From: JANWZL01 sp041640815
Lineage (GTDB): Bacteria > Pseudomonadota > Gammaproteobacteria > Burkholderiales > Thiobacillaceae
DNA length: 18,294 nt
Reading direction: 5' to 3'
NCBI GenBank assembly: GCA_041640815.1
Contig: JBEPZO010000038.1
Coordinates: forward strand, 1-18,294
Below, piece by piece: positions 1 through 7,078 of this stretch (its first letter is position 1; the number at the start of each line of letters is the position of its first letter). The notes under the pieces were generated by a model. The model had not been told where the DNA came from. It did not search any database and was given only the letters and a program-made list of their open reading frames with translations. The translations under genes and the position numbers were made by a program.

Positions 1-224
1 TGGTGCTCGATGGCGTCATCAAACGCACCGCACGCGTGCGCGTGCTGCGCGACAACGTCGTCATCCACGACGGCGAGCTCGACTCCCTCAAACGCTTCAA
101 GGACGACGTCAAGGAGGTCAAGGGCGGTTTCGAGTGTGGTCTGAGCATCAAGAACTACAGTGACATCCAGGTCGGCGACGAGATCGAATGCTACGAGGTG
201 GTCGAGGTGGCCAGGACCTTGTGA
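1..224 (+). CDS. infB: Translation initiation factor IF-2, C-terminal fragment
   Basis: Only the last 73 residues are in the window; the gene runs in from the left, and the first complete codon is at position 3. IF-2 is the GTPase that brings fMet-tRNA to the 30S subunit and promotes subunit joining. The fragment matches the end of the final domain (the fMet-tRNA-binding C2 domain): the segments RVLRDNVVIHDGELDSLKRF and KNYSDIQVGDEIE have the same order and spacing as in E. coli IF-2 (recalled comparison). The protein ends VVEVARTL and stops with TGA at 222-224, a normal family C-terminus, so the visible part is not truncated. It is followed after 78 bp by rbfA, the usual bacterial order. Confidence 0.96.
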   Translation, partial: VLDGVIKRTARVRVLRDNVVIHDGELDSLKRFKDDVKEVKGGFECGLSIKNYSDIQVGDEIECYEVVEVARTL

Positions 225-302
225 TTGCGGCAATGGCTGGCGTGCAGGCCGATGCCGGCTTGCCGCAGACGCCGCCCTCGCCATCTCCCCCTCTCCCACG
301 CC

Positions 303-674
303 ATGCACCATCGAGCCCAACGCATCGCTGAACAGATCCGTCAGGAGTTGGCGGATATCCTTAGGCGTGAGCTCAAGGACCCGCGCATCCATGACGTCAG
401 CTTCACGGCGGTGGAGGTCAGCGCCGATCTCGAGCATGCCAAGGTCTGGTTCACCCTGCTGCGGGGTGAACCCGCCGAGGTCGCTGCCGCCCTCAAGCAC
501 GCCAGCGGCTTTTTGCGCAGCGCGCTCGCACAGCGCCTGCGCCTGCGCACGGTACCGCGCCTGGCCTTCCAGTACGACGAGTCGGTCGAGCGCGGCGCTC
601 GCCTGTCCAAGCTGATCGACGAGGTCGTCGCTAGCGGACGAAGCACTGACCGCGATGGCGAAACGCAGGGTTGA
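303..674 (+). CDS. rbfA: Ribosome-binding factor A
   Basis: 123-residue protein that binds the 30S subunit during late 16S rRNA maturation (the 5' helix-1 region) and helps cold adaptation. The single KH-type fold is visible: the N-terminal helix IAEQIRQELADILRRELKDP, the strand DVSFTAVEVSADLEHAKVWF, and an Ala-Ser-Gly kink (KHASGFLRSAL) in place of the classical KH GxxG loop, which is typical of RbfA. The frame is open back to position 225, but the extra 26 residues are Arg/Pro-rich and unlike the family. The ATG at 303 gives the normal length and the family start (MHHRAQRIAEQI). No clear Shine-Dalgarno sequence precedes it, so translation may depend on coupling to infB 78 bp upstream. The last 20 bp overlap the start of truB. 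Confidence 0.95.
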   Translation: MHHRAQRIAEQIRQELADILRRELKDPRIHDVSFTAVEVSADLEHAKVWFTLLRGEPAEVAAALKHASGFLRSALAQRLRLRTVPRLAFQYDESVERGARLSKLIDEVVASGRSTDRDGETQG

Positions 675-1554
675 CGGCGTCCTGCTGCTGGACAAGCCGG
701 TGGGGATGACCTCCAACGCCGCGCTGCAAAAGGTCAAGCGGCTGTATCAGGCGACCAAGGCAGGCCACACCGGCACCCTGGACCCCTTTGCCAGTGGCCT
801 GCTGCCGATCTGCCTGGGCGAGGCGACCAAATTCGCCCAGTGCTTGCTCACGGCCGACAAGACCTATCTCGCCACGCTGCGCTTGGGTGTGCGCACCGAC
901 ACCGGCGACCCCGAGGGCAAGGTGCTGGCGAGCCGGCCGGTTAAGGTCGGCGAGGCCGATGTGCGCCGCCTCTTGCCGCGTTTTACCGGCGAATTCCTGC
1001 AGACCCCACCCATGCATTCCGCCCTCAAGGTGGCCGGCCGGCCGCTCTACGCCTACGCCCGTCAGGGGGTGGAGATCGAACGCAAGCCCCGCTTGGTGTC
1101 GGTGCGACAGCTCGAGCTCGTGGCGTTTCAGGGCGAATTCATCACCTTGCGCATCGCGTGCGGTAAAGGCCTGTATGTGCGCACCCTCGCCGATGACTTG
1201 GGCGAGGCCCTGGGCTGCGGTGCCCATCTGCACGCGCTCACCCGCCTCGCGGTCGGGTCGCTCGAGCTTGCGCAGGCCATCGGGCTGGCGGAACTCGAGG
1301 CCCTGGACGCGCAGGCGAGGCTTGCCCGCCTGCTGCCGGTGGATGCCCTGCTCTGGCATCTGCCGCGCGTCGATCTCGACATCGATTCCGCTTGGCAGCT
1401 GGGGCATGGTCAGCCGGTATGGCGCGCTGGTCTAAAGGTCGGTGAGCGCATGCGTGCCTATGGGCCGGATGGTCGCCTCATCGGTCTAGTCGAGGTCGAT
1501 ATTGAAGGTCGGATAGCACCTAAGCGGCTGATGACCTTTGGTGCAATGGCCTGA
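655..1554 (+). CDS. truB: tRNA pseudouridine(55) synthase TruB
   Basis: 299-residue pseudouridine synthase that isomerises U55 in the T-loop of nearly all tRNAs. The catalytic motif GHTGTLDPFASGLLP is present, with the nucleophile Asp43. Other family signatures are the start GVLLLDKPVGMTSN (residues 8-21), the YARQGVEIER segment, GLYVRTLADDLGEALGCGAH, and a C-terminal RNA-binding (PUA-like) region ending EGRIAPKRLM. Length is close to the E. coli enzyme. The ATG at 655 lies inside the end of rbfA (20-bp overlap), so translation is probably coupled. In many proteobacteria rpsO-pnp or typA follows truB; here a roughly 350-bp gap and then tRNA genes follow. Confidence 0.97.
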   Translation: MAKRRVDGVLLLDKPVGMTSNAALQKVKRLYQATKAGHTGTLDPFASGLLPICLGEATKFAQCLLTADKTYLATLRLGVRTDTGDPEGKVLASRPVKVGEADVRRLLPRFTGEFLQTPPMHSALKVAGRPLYAYARQGVEIERKPRLVSVRQLELVAFQGEFITLRIACGKGLYVRTLADDLGEALGCGAHLHALTRLAVGSLELAQAIGLAELEALDAQARLARLLPVDALLWHLPRVDLDIDSAWQLGHGQPVWRAGLKVGERMRAYGPDGRLIGLVEVDIEGRIAPKRLMTFGAMA

Positions 1555-1857
1555 TGCATCTGCACACCACTTGCTAGGCTGGGACTGACCGCGAGCATAC
1601 GTGGGATGGCTGCTTCGGTTGGCTCAGGTTGTCTGCCTTAAGCTACCCAACGCTGCCTGGATAGCTCGTAAGGCGACGCGTTGCAGTTAACTCACCTCAA
1701 GCCTAGGCTTTAGCCGCCTCCTTTAGCGCTGGCTGGCCAAGCCACGCCGTGAGGCTTGGCTGCACCACGCGAAGCCTTCAGCCTCGGTCAACAACCACCA
1801 ATCATTCCTTCTCCACTACCCGCCCGAGCGCCAGAGGTACTGGACTTATACAAACGC
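1555..1857. other. Gene-free stretch between truB and the tRNA promoter
   Basis: No convincing coding region on either strand. Small structures can be seen: a 12-bp palindrome AAGCCTAGGCTT (1699-1710) and an 8-bp perfect hairpin with arms GCCAAGCC (1736-1743) and GGCTTGGC (1753-1760) around a 9-nt loop. The hairpin has no following T-run, so it is at best a poor intrinsic terminator for truB. A 10-bp word, TTAACTCACC, at 1687-1696 recurs at 1889-1898 just before tRNA-Ala. Confidence 0.5.
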
Positions 1858-1886
1858 TTTACAAGTTGCAGTCGAGCGAGTATAGT
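1858..1886 (+). promoter_or_regulatory. Sigma-70-type promoter of the tRNA pair
   Basis: A -35 box TTTACA (1858-1863) and a -10 box TATAGT (1881-1886) are separated by exactly 17 bp; each hexamer differs from consensus at one position. Transcription would begin near 1893, giving a leader of about 10 nt before the mature tRNA-Ala 5' end at 1902. This is the best-formed promoter in the window, as expected for stable RNA genes. It is inferred from sequence only. Confidence 0.8.
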
Positions 1887-1901
1887 AATTAACTCACCCG
1901 T

Positions 1902-1977
<76 letters not shown>

Positions 1978-1983
1978 GGCTAA

Positions 1984-2005
1984 AAAGCGCGCAGGTGCGC
2001 GCTTT
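1984..2005 (+). terminator. Strong GC hairpin between the two tRNAs
   Basis: A perfect 9-bp stem, AAAGCGCGC (1984-1992) with GCGCGCTTT (1997-2005), closes a 4-nt loop AGGT and is followed by ATTTA. The A-rich 5' flank and T-rich 3' flank look like an intrinsic terminator, but the T tract is short. Only 17 nt separate it from tRNA-Glu and no separate promoter for that gene is visible. It may therefore be a partial terminator, or a processing/spacing hairpin in a common transcript. Confidence 0.45.
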
Positions 2006-2022
2006 ATTTATGAGGTCGTGAA

Positions 2023-2098
2023 GTCCCCTTCGTCTAGAGGCCTAGGACATCGCCCTTTCACGGCGGTAACAGGGGTTCGAATCCCCTAGGGGACGCCA
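2023..2098 (+). tRNA. tRNA-Glu, anticodon TTC
   Basis: 76-nt tRNA almost identical, from memory, to E. coli tRNA-Glu. The acceptor stem is GTCCCCT (2023-2029) with AGGGGAC (2088-2094). The anticodon arm is TCGCC-CTTTCAC-GGCGG (one U-G pair), giving anticodon TTC (UUC). The T arm is built on the AGGGGTTCGAATCCCCT segment. The discriminator base is G, and CCA is encoded (2096-2098). It reads GAA and GAG. In many bacteria tRNA-Glu is also the substrate for haem synthesis through glutamyl-tRNA reductase. Probably co-transcribed with tRNA-Ala. Confidence 0.98.
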
Positions 2099-2118
2099 AG
2101 CCAACAGGCCGCAGTACT

Positions 2119-2183
2119 TGCCCCGCTTAGGCCATATCGCCAGGGTGTCAGGAGGGCCAACGTTAGCCACTTAAGGCGGGGCA
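2119..2183. repeat. 8-bp inverted repeat after tRNA-Glu
   Basis: TGCCCCGC (2119-2126) and GCGGGGCA (2176-2183) are exact reverse complements, 49 nt apart, with shorter complementary pieces between them (GGCC near 2130 and near 2155). The repeat lies between the converging tRNA-Glu and the MoaD-like gene and could form a weak bidirectional stop structure, but there is no T tract. Short GC-rich inverted repeats also arise by chance in such DNA. Confidence 0.25.
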
Positions 2184-2217
2184 GCAAAAGCGGCTATACC
2201 ACGCGCCTTGCCTTTAC

Positions 2218-2481
2218 CTACACCATGGCAAAGGCGACGAAGGCCACCTCGTCGCCTGGCTTGACCGGGCTGTCGGCATCGGCGAACTGCTTGTTCACCG
2301 TGATCTTGAGGGTGGGCCTTGGCTGGGCGAAGACCTGCGTCCAGGCATCGCCCCGGCGCGCCAGGTGTTGCATGAGCTGGGCGACGTTCTTCACGGTCAG
2401 CGGCAGGAACATGTACTCGCTATCCCGGCCGAGCATATCGACCAAATGGCCGAAATAAAGGATGGTGATCTGCTGGCTCAT
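2218..2481 (-). CDS. MoaD/ThiS-like small protein without terminal Gly-Gly
   Basis: 87 residues. The ubiquitin-like beta-grasp fold of MoaD is suggested by the N-terminal strand ITILYFGHLVDMLG, the helix VAQLMQHLARRGDAW, and the conserved pattern VNKQFADADSPVKPGDEVAF near the end, which lines up with VN...PL..GDEVAFFPPVTGG of MoaD. In true MoaD and ThiS the last two residues are Gly-Gly, carrying sulfur as a thiocarboxylate. Here the protein ends VAFVAFAMV at a TAG stop, and neither alternative frame supplies a Gly-Gly end. It is therefore unlikely to be a sulfur carrier in its present form. No moaE or other molybdopterin gene is nearby. The neighbour is divergent uvrD, 72 bp away. A weak GAGA precedes the ATG. 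Its role is unknown. Confidence 0.8.
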   Translation of the reverse strand: MSQQITILYFGHLVDMLGRDSEYMFLPLTVKNVAQLMQHLARRGDAWTQVFAQPRPTLKITVNKQFADADSPVKPGDEVAFVAFAMV

Positions 2482-2517
2482 ATCGGTTCGGTTTCTCGCA
2501 GCGACGGTCTTAAACCA

Positions 2518-2545
2518 ATTCTAGCGCAGCCGCGCCGGCTATAAT
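2518..2545 (+). promoter_or_regulatory. Divergent -10 boxes between the MoaD-like gene and uvrD
   Basis: A perfect TATAAT lies at 2540-2545 on the plus strand, but no good -35 box is found 16-18 bp upstream. On the minus strand TAGAAT reads at 2523-2518, pointing to the MoaD-like gene. If the plus-strand box is used, transcription would start at about 2551-2553, at or just before the uvrD ATG (2554). No LexA-type CTG-N10-CAG site was seen here, although uvrD is SOS-controlled in E. coli. Confidence 0.45.
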
Positions 2546-2553
2546 CCCCTCGC

Positions 2554-4776
2554 ATGCAAGCCTATCCCTTCCGCGCCCAGCCGCAGGATCTGCTCGCCGG
2601 GCTCAACCCCGAGCAGCTGGCCGCCGTCACCAAGGAGGGTTCGGCTTTGGTCCTGGCTGGCGCCGGCTCGGGCAAGACGCGGGTGCTCACCACCCGCATC
2701 GCCTGGTTGATCTCCAGCGGCCAAGTCTCGCCCATGGGGCTGATCGCGGTGACCTTCACCAACAAGGCGGCGCGCGAGATGCTCACCCGCTTGGCCAGCC
2801 TGCTGCCCATCGACACGCGCGGCATGTGGATCGGGACCTTTCATGGCCTGTGCAACCGGCTTTTGCGCCTGCATCACCGCGAGGCGGGCTTGCCGCAGCA
2901 ATTCCAGATCCTCGACAGCCAGGACCAGCTCGCCGCCGTCAAGCGCCTGCTCAAGGCCCTCGACGTCGACACGCAGCGTTTTGAGCCGCGCCGCGTGCAG
3001 GCCTTCATCAACGCCAACAAGGAGGCGGGTCTGCGCGCCTCTGAGGTGGAAGCGAACGACCCTTACAGTCGCCGGCTGGCCGAGCTCTATGCCGAGTACG
3101 ATGCCCAGTGCCAGCGGGAGGGGGTGGCGGACTTCGCCGAGCTGCTGCTACGGGCCTACGAGTTATTAAGCCGCAACGCCTTACTGCGGCAGCATTATCA
3201 GCTGCGCTTTCGCCACATCTTGGTGGACGAGTTCCAGGACACCAGTCGGCTGCAATACCGCTGGCTTAAGCTCCTAAAAGGGCCTGAAAGCGCCCTGTTC
3301 GCCGTCGGCGACGATGACCAGTCGATCTACGCCTTCCGCGGTGCCAACGTCGGCAACATGGGTCAATTCATGCAAGACCTGGGTTTGAGCGAGCCGATCA
3401 AGCTCACGCGCAACTATCGCTCCTTGGCCACCATACTGGATGCGGCCAATGCACTCATCGCCCACAACCGCCATCGTCTCGGCAAGGACTTGTGGACCGA
3501 TGCCGGCGCAGGGGAGCCCATCGGCCATTACGAGGCGCTGGATGACGCAGACGAGGCGCAGTTCGTGGTCGAAAAGGTGCAGCAGCTCAAGCGCGAGGGC
3601 CGCGACTGGAGCGACATGGCCGTGCTCTACCGCGCCAACGCGCAGTCGCGCGCCATCGAGCACGCCTTGTTCACCGCCGGCGTCCCCTACCGCGTCTACG
3701 GTGGTCTGCGCTTCTTCGAGCGGGCGGAAATCAAGCACGCCTTGGCCTATCTGCGCCTGGTGGCGAATCCGCACGATGACGGCGCCTTTCTGCGCGTGGT
3801 CAACTTCCCCAGCCGCGGTGTCGGCGCACGCACCCTCGAGGCCCTGGATGCGGCGGCGCGCCAGGGCGGCGTGAGCCTGTGGCAGGCGGCTTGCGCATCC
3901 GGCGCGCGGAACAAGGGGCTGGCGAGCTTCGTGGAGCTCATCAAGGGGTTGCGCGCCGAGGTCGCCGCGCTGCCCTTGGCCGAGGTCGTCGAGGTGGTGG
4001 TCGAGCGTTCCGGCCTCATGCAGCACTATCGGCAGGAGCGCGACGGAGAAGAGCGCATCGAAAACTTGCGCGAATTGACCAATGCCGCCATCGCTTTCGC
4101 CGCCGAGAGCGACGGCCTGGCGCTCGCCGCCTATGACCCCGCGGCCACGCCAGCGGCATCGGCCGCCACAGCGCACGGGCAACTGGCGACGCAGGCGCTG
4201 TTGACTGCCTTTCTTGCCCACGCTGCGCTCGAGGCCGGAGAGCACGAGGCGCGCGCGCACCAGGACGCCGTGCAGTTGATGACCGTGCACGCGGCCAAAG
4301 GCCTAGAGTTTCACACGGTGTTCATCACCGGTCTAGAGGAAGGATTGTTTCCCCACGAGAATGCGCTCACCGAGGTCGATGGGCTGGAAGAGGAGCGGCG
4401 GCTGATGTACGTGGCCATCACTCGGGCGCGGCAACGACTGTATCTGACCCACGCCCAGATGCGCAGGCTGCACGGACAGCCCCGTTATGGCTTGCCTTCC
4501 CGCTTCCTGGAGGAGATCCCGCCGACGCTTATGCAGTCGCTGCGAGGGCACCGATCTGTGGCGGCGATGAGGCCGTCGGACGCCGCCGCTGCGCCGGCGA
4601 AGGCACCCTACCCCTATGCCATCGGTAGCCGAGTCGTGCATGAGCGCTATGGCGAGGGGGTGGTGCTCGGCTACCAGGGCCATGGCGCCGAGGCCGAGAT
4701 CCGCGTGAGCTTTCCCAGTATCGGCGACAAGTGGTTCTTGCTCGAGTATGCCCGGTTGATCGTGGCCAGAAGCTGA
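2554..4776 (+). CDS. uvrD: DNA helicase II UvrD (superfamily 1A)
   Basis: 740-residue 3'-5' DNA helicase that removes the incised oligonucleotide in nucleotide excision repair, unwinds DNA in mismatch repair and dismantles RecA filaments. Visible motifs are Q-motif LNPEQLAAV (17-25), Walker A GAGSGKT (36-42), Ia TFTNKAAREM, Walker B/motif II VDEFQDT (224-230), III GDDDQSIYAFRGA, IV NYRS, V TVHAAKGLEFHTVF, and VI MYVAITRAR (618-626). The C-terminal VVHERYGEGVVLG...KWFLLEYARL is the UvrD/PcrA Tudor-like tail, which argues for UvrD rather than Rep. Length is close to E. coli UvrD (720). The ATG at 2554 is the only sensible start; it has no Shine-Dalgarno sequence and lies 8 bp after TATAAT. An Ala-rich insertion (about residues 527-545) interrupts the 2B region. 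Confidence 0.96.
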   Translation: MQAYPFRAQPQDLLAGLNPEQLAAVTKEGSALVLAGAGSGKTRVLTTRIAWLISSGQVSPMGLIAVTFTNKAAREMLTRLASLLPIDTRGMWIGTFHGLCNRLLRLHHREAGLPQQFQILDSQDQLAAVKRLLKALDVDTQRFEPRRVQAFINANKEAGLRASEVEANDPYSRRLAELYAEYDAQCQREGVADFAELLLRAYELLSRNALLRQHYQLRFRHILVDEFQDTSRLQYRWLKLLKGPESALFAVGDDDQSIYAFRGANVGNMGQFMQDLGLSEPIKLTRNYRSLATILDAANALIAHNRHRLGKDLWTDAGAGEPIGHYEALDDADEAQFVVEKVQQLKREGRDWSDMAVLYRANAQSRAIEHALFTAGVPYRVYGGLRFFERAEIKHALAYLRLVANPHDDGAFLRVVNFPSRGVGARTLEALDAAARQGGVSLWQAACASGARNKGLASFVELIKGLRAEVAALPLAEVVEVVVERSGLMQHYRQERDGEERIENLRELTNAAIAFAAESDGLALAAYDPAATPAASAATAHGQLATQALLTAFLAHAALEAGEHEARAHQDAVQLMTVHAAKGLEFHTVFITGLEEGLFPHENALTEVDGLEEERRLMYVAITRARQRLYLTHAQMRRLHGQPRYGLPSRFLEEIPPTLMQSLRGHRSVAAMRPSDAAAAPAKAPYPYAIGSRVVHERYGEGVVLGYQGHGAEAEIRVSFPSIGDKWFLLEYARLIVARS

Positions 4777-4824
4777 TGTTGTCTGGGCGAAAAGCACCCC
4801 GGGCCTGTTACGCCTCAAGCCAAC

Positions 4825-6870
4825 TTAAGCTACACGCGGTAGGGAATGATTGTCTGACTGGTATTTGTTTAGCCAGTTGATAAACTCGCTGCTAGGTAGC
4901 GGTTTGCTGACATAGTAGCCCTGAAAAATGTGGCAGCCGAGTTTGCGCAAGAGCTCAATCTGGGTCAAACGCTCTACCCCCTCGGCGACGACATCCAAAT
5001 ACAAACTCTCGGCGAGTGCAATTAGGGCGCAGACGATAGCCCGATCGGCAGGATGATGCTCTATGTCTTTGACGAAATAGCGGTCAATCTTTAGCACATC
5101 GATCGGAAAGCGTTTCAGGTGAGCAAGCGATGAGTAACCGGTCCCAAAATCGTCTACTGCAATCTTCACCCCGAGGGTCTTCAACTCGCGCACGCGCTCT
5201 ATCGCGGATTGTACATCTTCCATCAGGATGCCTTCGGTGAGCTCGATTTGCAGCATCGGTGGCGGTAGTCCGCTCTGCTTCAAGGCCTCGCGCACAGTCT
5301 CCACGATATCACCGCGCCAAAACTCGCGTCCCGAGATATTGACTGCCATTTTGATCTCGCCATAGCCCTGATCTAGCCACGCACGGCACTGTGCACACGC
5401 CCTCTCGAGGTTGCGGCGGCCAATGCGCAGGATGAGATCGGATTTCTCCGCCACGGCCAGAAACTCAGCCGGGGAAATCAGGCCGCGCTGGGGGTGACGC
5501 CAGCGTAACAAAGCCTCTACCCCGTATATCTCACCGTTAGTCCAGTCAAGCTGTGGTTGGTAAAAGAGTTCGAGTTCATCGCGCTCCACAGCCCGGCGCA
5601 GGGCGGACTCAAGCTCCAAATGCTCAGCAGCAAGCCGATTCATTTCCGGGTCATAGAGCCGAAAGCAGCCGCGCCCAGCCTGTTTCGCCTGATACATGGC
5701 GATATCAGCACACTTGCTTAACGCCTCAGGGGTATCGCCGTCCTCCGGATAGCTACAGATACCAATGCTACAGCCAGCATACAGCTCGCGTTCATGGATG
5801 GTAAACGGTTGTGTCATGCTCTCTAAGATGCGTTCAGCGACGCGGAACAGTTCATCGCTATCAGTGATGTCGCCAACGACCACAACGAATTCATCGCCCC
5901 CCAGGCGCGCGACAGTATCTTGGGCGCGCACGGCCGCACGCAGCCTCTCAGCTACAGCGCGCAGCAGGGCATCGCCAGCGGCATGGCCCAGGCTATCGTT
6001 AACCGGCTTGAAATTGTCCAGGTCGATGAACATTACCCCCACGCGCTTGCCTTCGCGCTGGGCCTTGGTGATAGCTTGTCCGAGCCGATCGAGGAACAGC
6101 CTCCGGTTAGGCAACCCGGTCAGCGCGTCATGTAGGGCTAGATATTCACGGTCGCGGCTGGCGCGGCTGGTTTGGCGAATGACGATACCGGCTACCACAA
6201 TACCGAGCACCATGGCCACAGCGGATAGTCCAAGTAACCAGACGCGTGCTTGTTCTCCTGCACGCCTGGCCTGCTCGGTGGCTAGCATGGCATGCGTACG
6301 ACTCAAATGATCGAGCGCCGAGAGCGTGGCGAGGATGCGCTCCTGGAGGGGGATGACACGTTCCATCAAGATTGCGGCTGCCTCCTCAATGCGGTCGCCT
6401 TGGGCGAGCTCGAGCACCTGCTGCTGGATGGGCAGCGCTGTTCGCGTAATGCGGGCTTGTTGCTCGAGCGCCTGGCGTTCGGCGGAAGATAGCTGTAATT
6501 TGAGTAAAGCAGAGCGCGCGAGTACGAACTCGGTGCCGAGACGATCGAATGTAAGGCGCAAGTTGTCTCGCTCAAAGGGATCAGTCGTTAGGATGATCTT
6601 TTGCAACAGTAGCGTGCGCTGGCTGGCAAGCAGGTGCATGCGCTTGGTCAGATCGATTTTTTTTACGTGTAATTCGGAGATGGCCTTAAGCCGCGCATGC
6701 GCCGCTTCAATCTGCCGGTAGCCGATGCCGGTAACAAAAACCATCAACGACAACAGCGCGAGGAAACCGAGCAACAAGCCGTGGCGCCAGGCACGGTCGA
6801 AGGGGCCATCGACCTGCATGAGTTTGCTGCGAGCCCTATCGACGACAGATTTGAGGAAAGCGCTAGGCAT
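4825..6870 (-). CDS. Membrane-bound diguanylate cyclase/phosphodiesterase (GGDEF-EAL)
   Basis: 681 residues. There is a membrane helix at about 30-50, a periplasmic helical region of about 165 residues that resembles four-helix-bundle sensors, and a second helix at about 220-241 (WLLGLSAVAMVLGIVVAGIV). A GGDEF domain then follows directly (HDALTGLPNR; active site GGDEF at 324-328), with no obvious HAMP or PAS linker. The product-inhibition I-site RAQD is at 315-318. The EAL domain has EALLR (452-456), VNISGREF, QIELTEG, DDFGTGYSS, LKIDRYFV, AEGVE and FQGYYVSKPLP, so the metal- and base-binding residues are intact. Both synthesis and hydrolysis of cyclic-di-GMP are therefore possible. Eight consecutive A's occur on the coding strand near residue 70. 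No clear Shine-Dalgarno sequence precedes the ATG at 6870; Met18 is an alternative start. It stands alone, convergent with uvrD and divergent from rlmI. Confidence 0.93.
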   Translation of the reverse strand: MPSAFLKSVVDRARSKLMQVDGPFDRAWRHGLLLGFLALLSLMVFVTGIGYRQIEAAHARLKAISELHVKKIDLTKRMHLLASQRTLLLQKIILTTDPFERDNLRLTFDRLGTEFVLARSALLKLQLSSAERQALEQQARITRTALPIQQQVLELAQGDRIEEAAAILMERVIPLQERILATLSALDHLSRTHAMLATEQARRAGEQARVWLLGLSAVAMVLGIVVAGIVIRQTSRASRDREYLALHDALTGLPNRRLFLDRLGQAITKAQREGKRVGVMFIDLDNFKPVNDSLGHAAGDALLRAVAERLRAAVRAQDTVARLGGDEFVVVVGDITDSDELFRVAERILESMTQPFTIHERELYAGCSIGICSYPEDGDTPEALSKCADIAMYQAKQAGRGCFRLYDPEMNRLAAEHLELESALRRAVERDELELFYQPQLDWTNGEIYGVEALLRWRHPQRGLISPAEFLAVAEKSDLILRIGRRNLERACAQCRAWLDQGYGEIKMAVNISGREFWRGDIVETVREALKQSGLPPPMLQIELTEGILMEDVQSAIERVRELKTLGVKIAVDDFGTGYSSLAHLKRFPIDVLKIDRYFVKDIEHHPADRAIVCALIALAESLYLDVVAEGVERLTQIELLRKLGCHIFQGYYVSKPLPSSEFINWLNKYQSDNHSLPRVA

Positions 6871-6936
6871 GGCGAGATTAACGGCAGAGAGCAGATGTAC
6901 TTTAATCTATTGTTACAGCCGCGGATACATTTTGAT

Positions 6937-6959
6937 GAGCTGAGAGTTTGTTTCAGCTC
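6937..6959. repeat. 7-bp hairpin in the GGDEF-EAL/rlmI divergent region
   Basis: GAGCTGA (6937-6943) and TCAGCTC (6953-6959) are exact reverse complements around a 9-nt loop. The repeat lies in the 208-bp space between two divergent genes, about 70 bp upstream of the GGDEF-EAL start. It could be a regulator-binding inverted repeat or a leader hairpin of that gene. No convincing promoter hexamer pair was found in the gap for either gene. Confidence 0.3.
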
Positions 6960-7078
6960 GTTCTTGGACGACATGCGGTAGCGACATAGATCGGTCCAAG
7001 CCTCCGGCAAACCCGCTTTGGCCTTGTCGCGTATCGCGCCAAGCCAAGAAAGCATTGTTGCTCGGCGCACCCTCACAC

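Noticed and set aside
225..302. Upstream extension of rbfA from 225
   Set aside because: The frame is open only because it begins after the infB stop. The residues are Arg/Pro-rich and absent from RbfA, and the ATG at 303 gives the family start and length.
3274..4290. 338-codon open frame antisense to uvrD
   Set aside because: uvrD is intact on the other strand with all helicase motifs. The antisense frame has no recognisable domain and is an artefact of high GC and codon bias. The same applies to antisense frames at 631-1407, 9981-10775 and 11574-12494.
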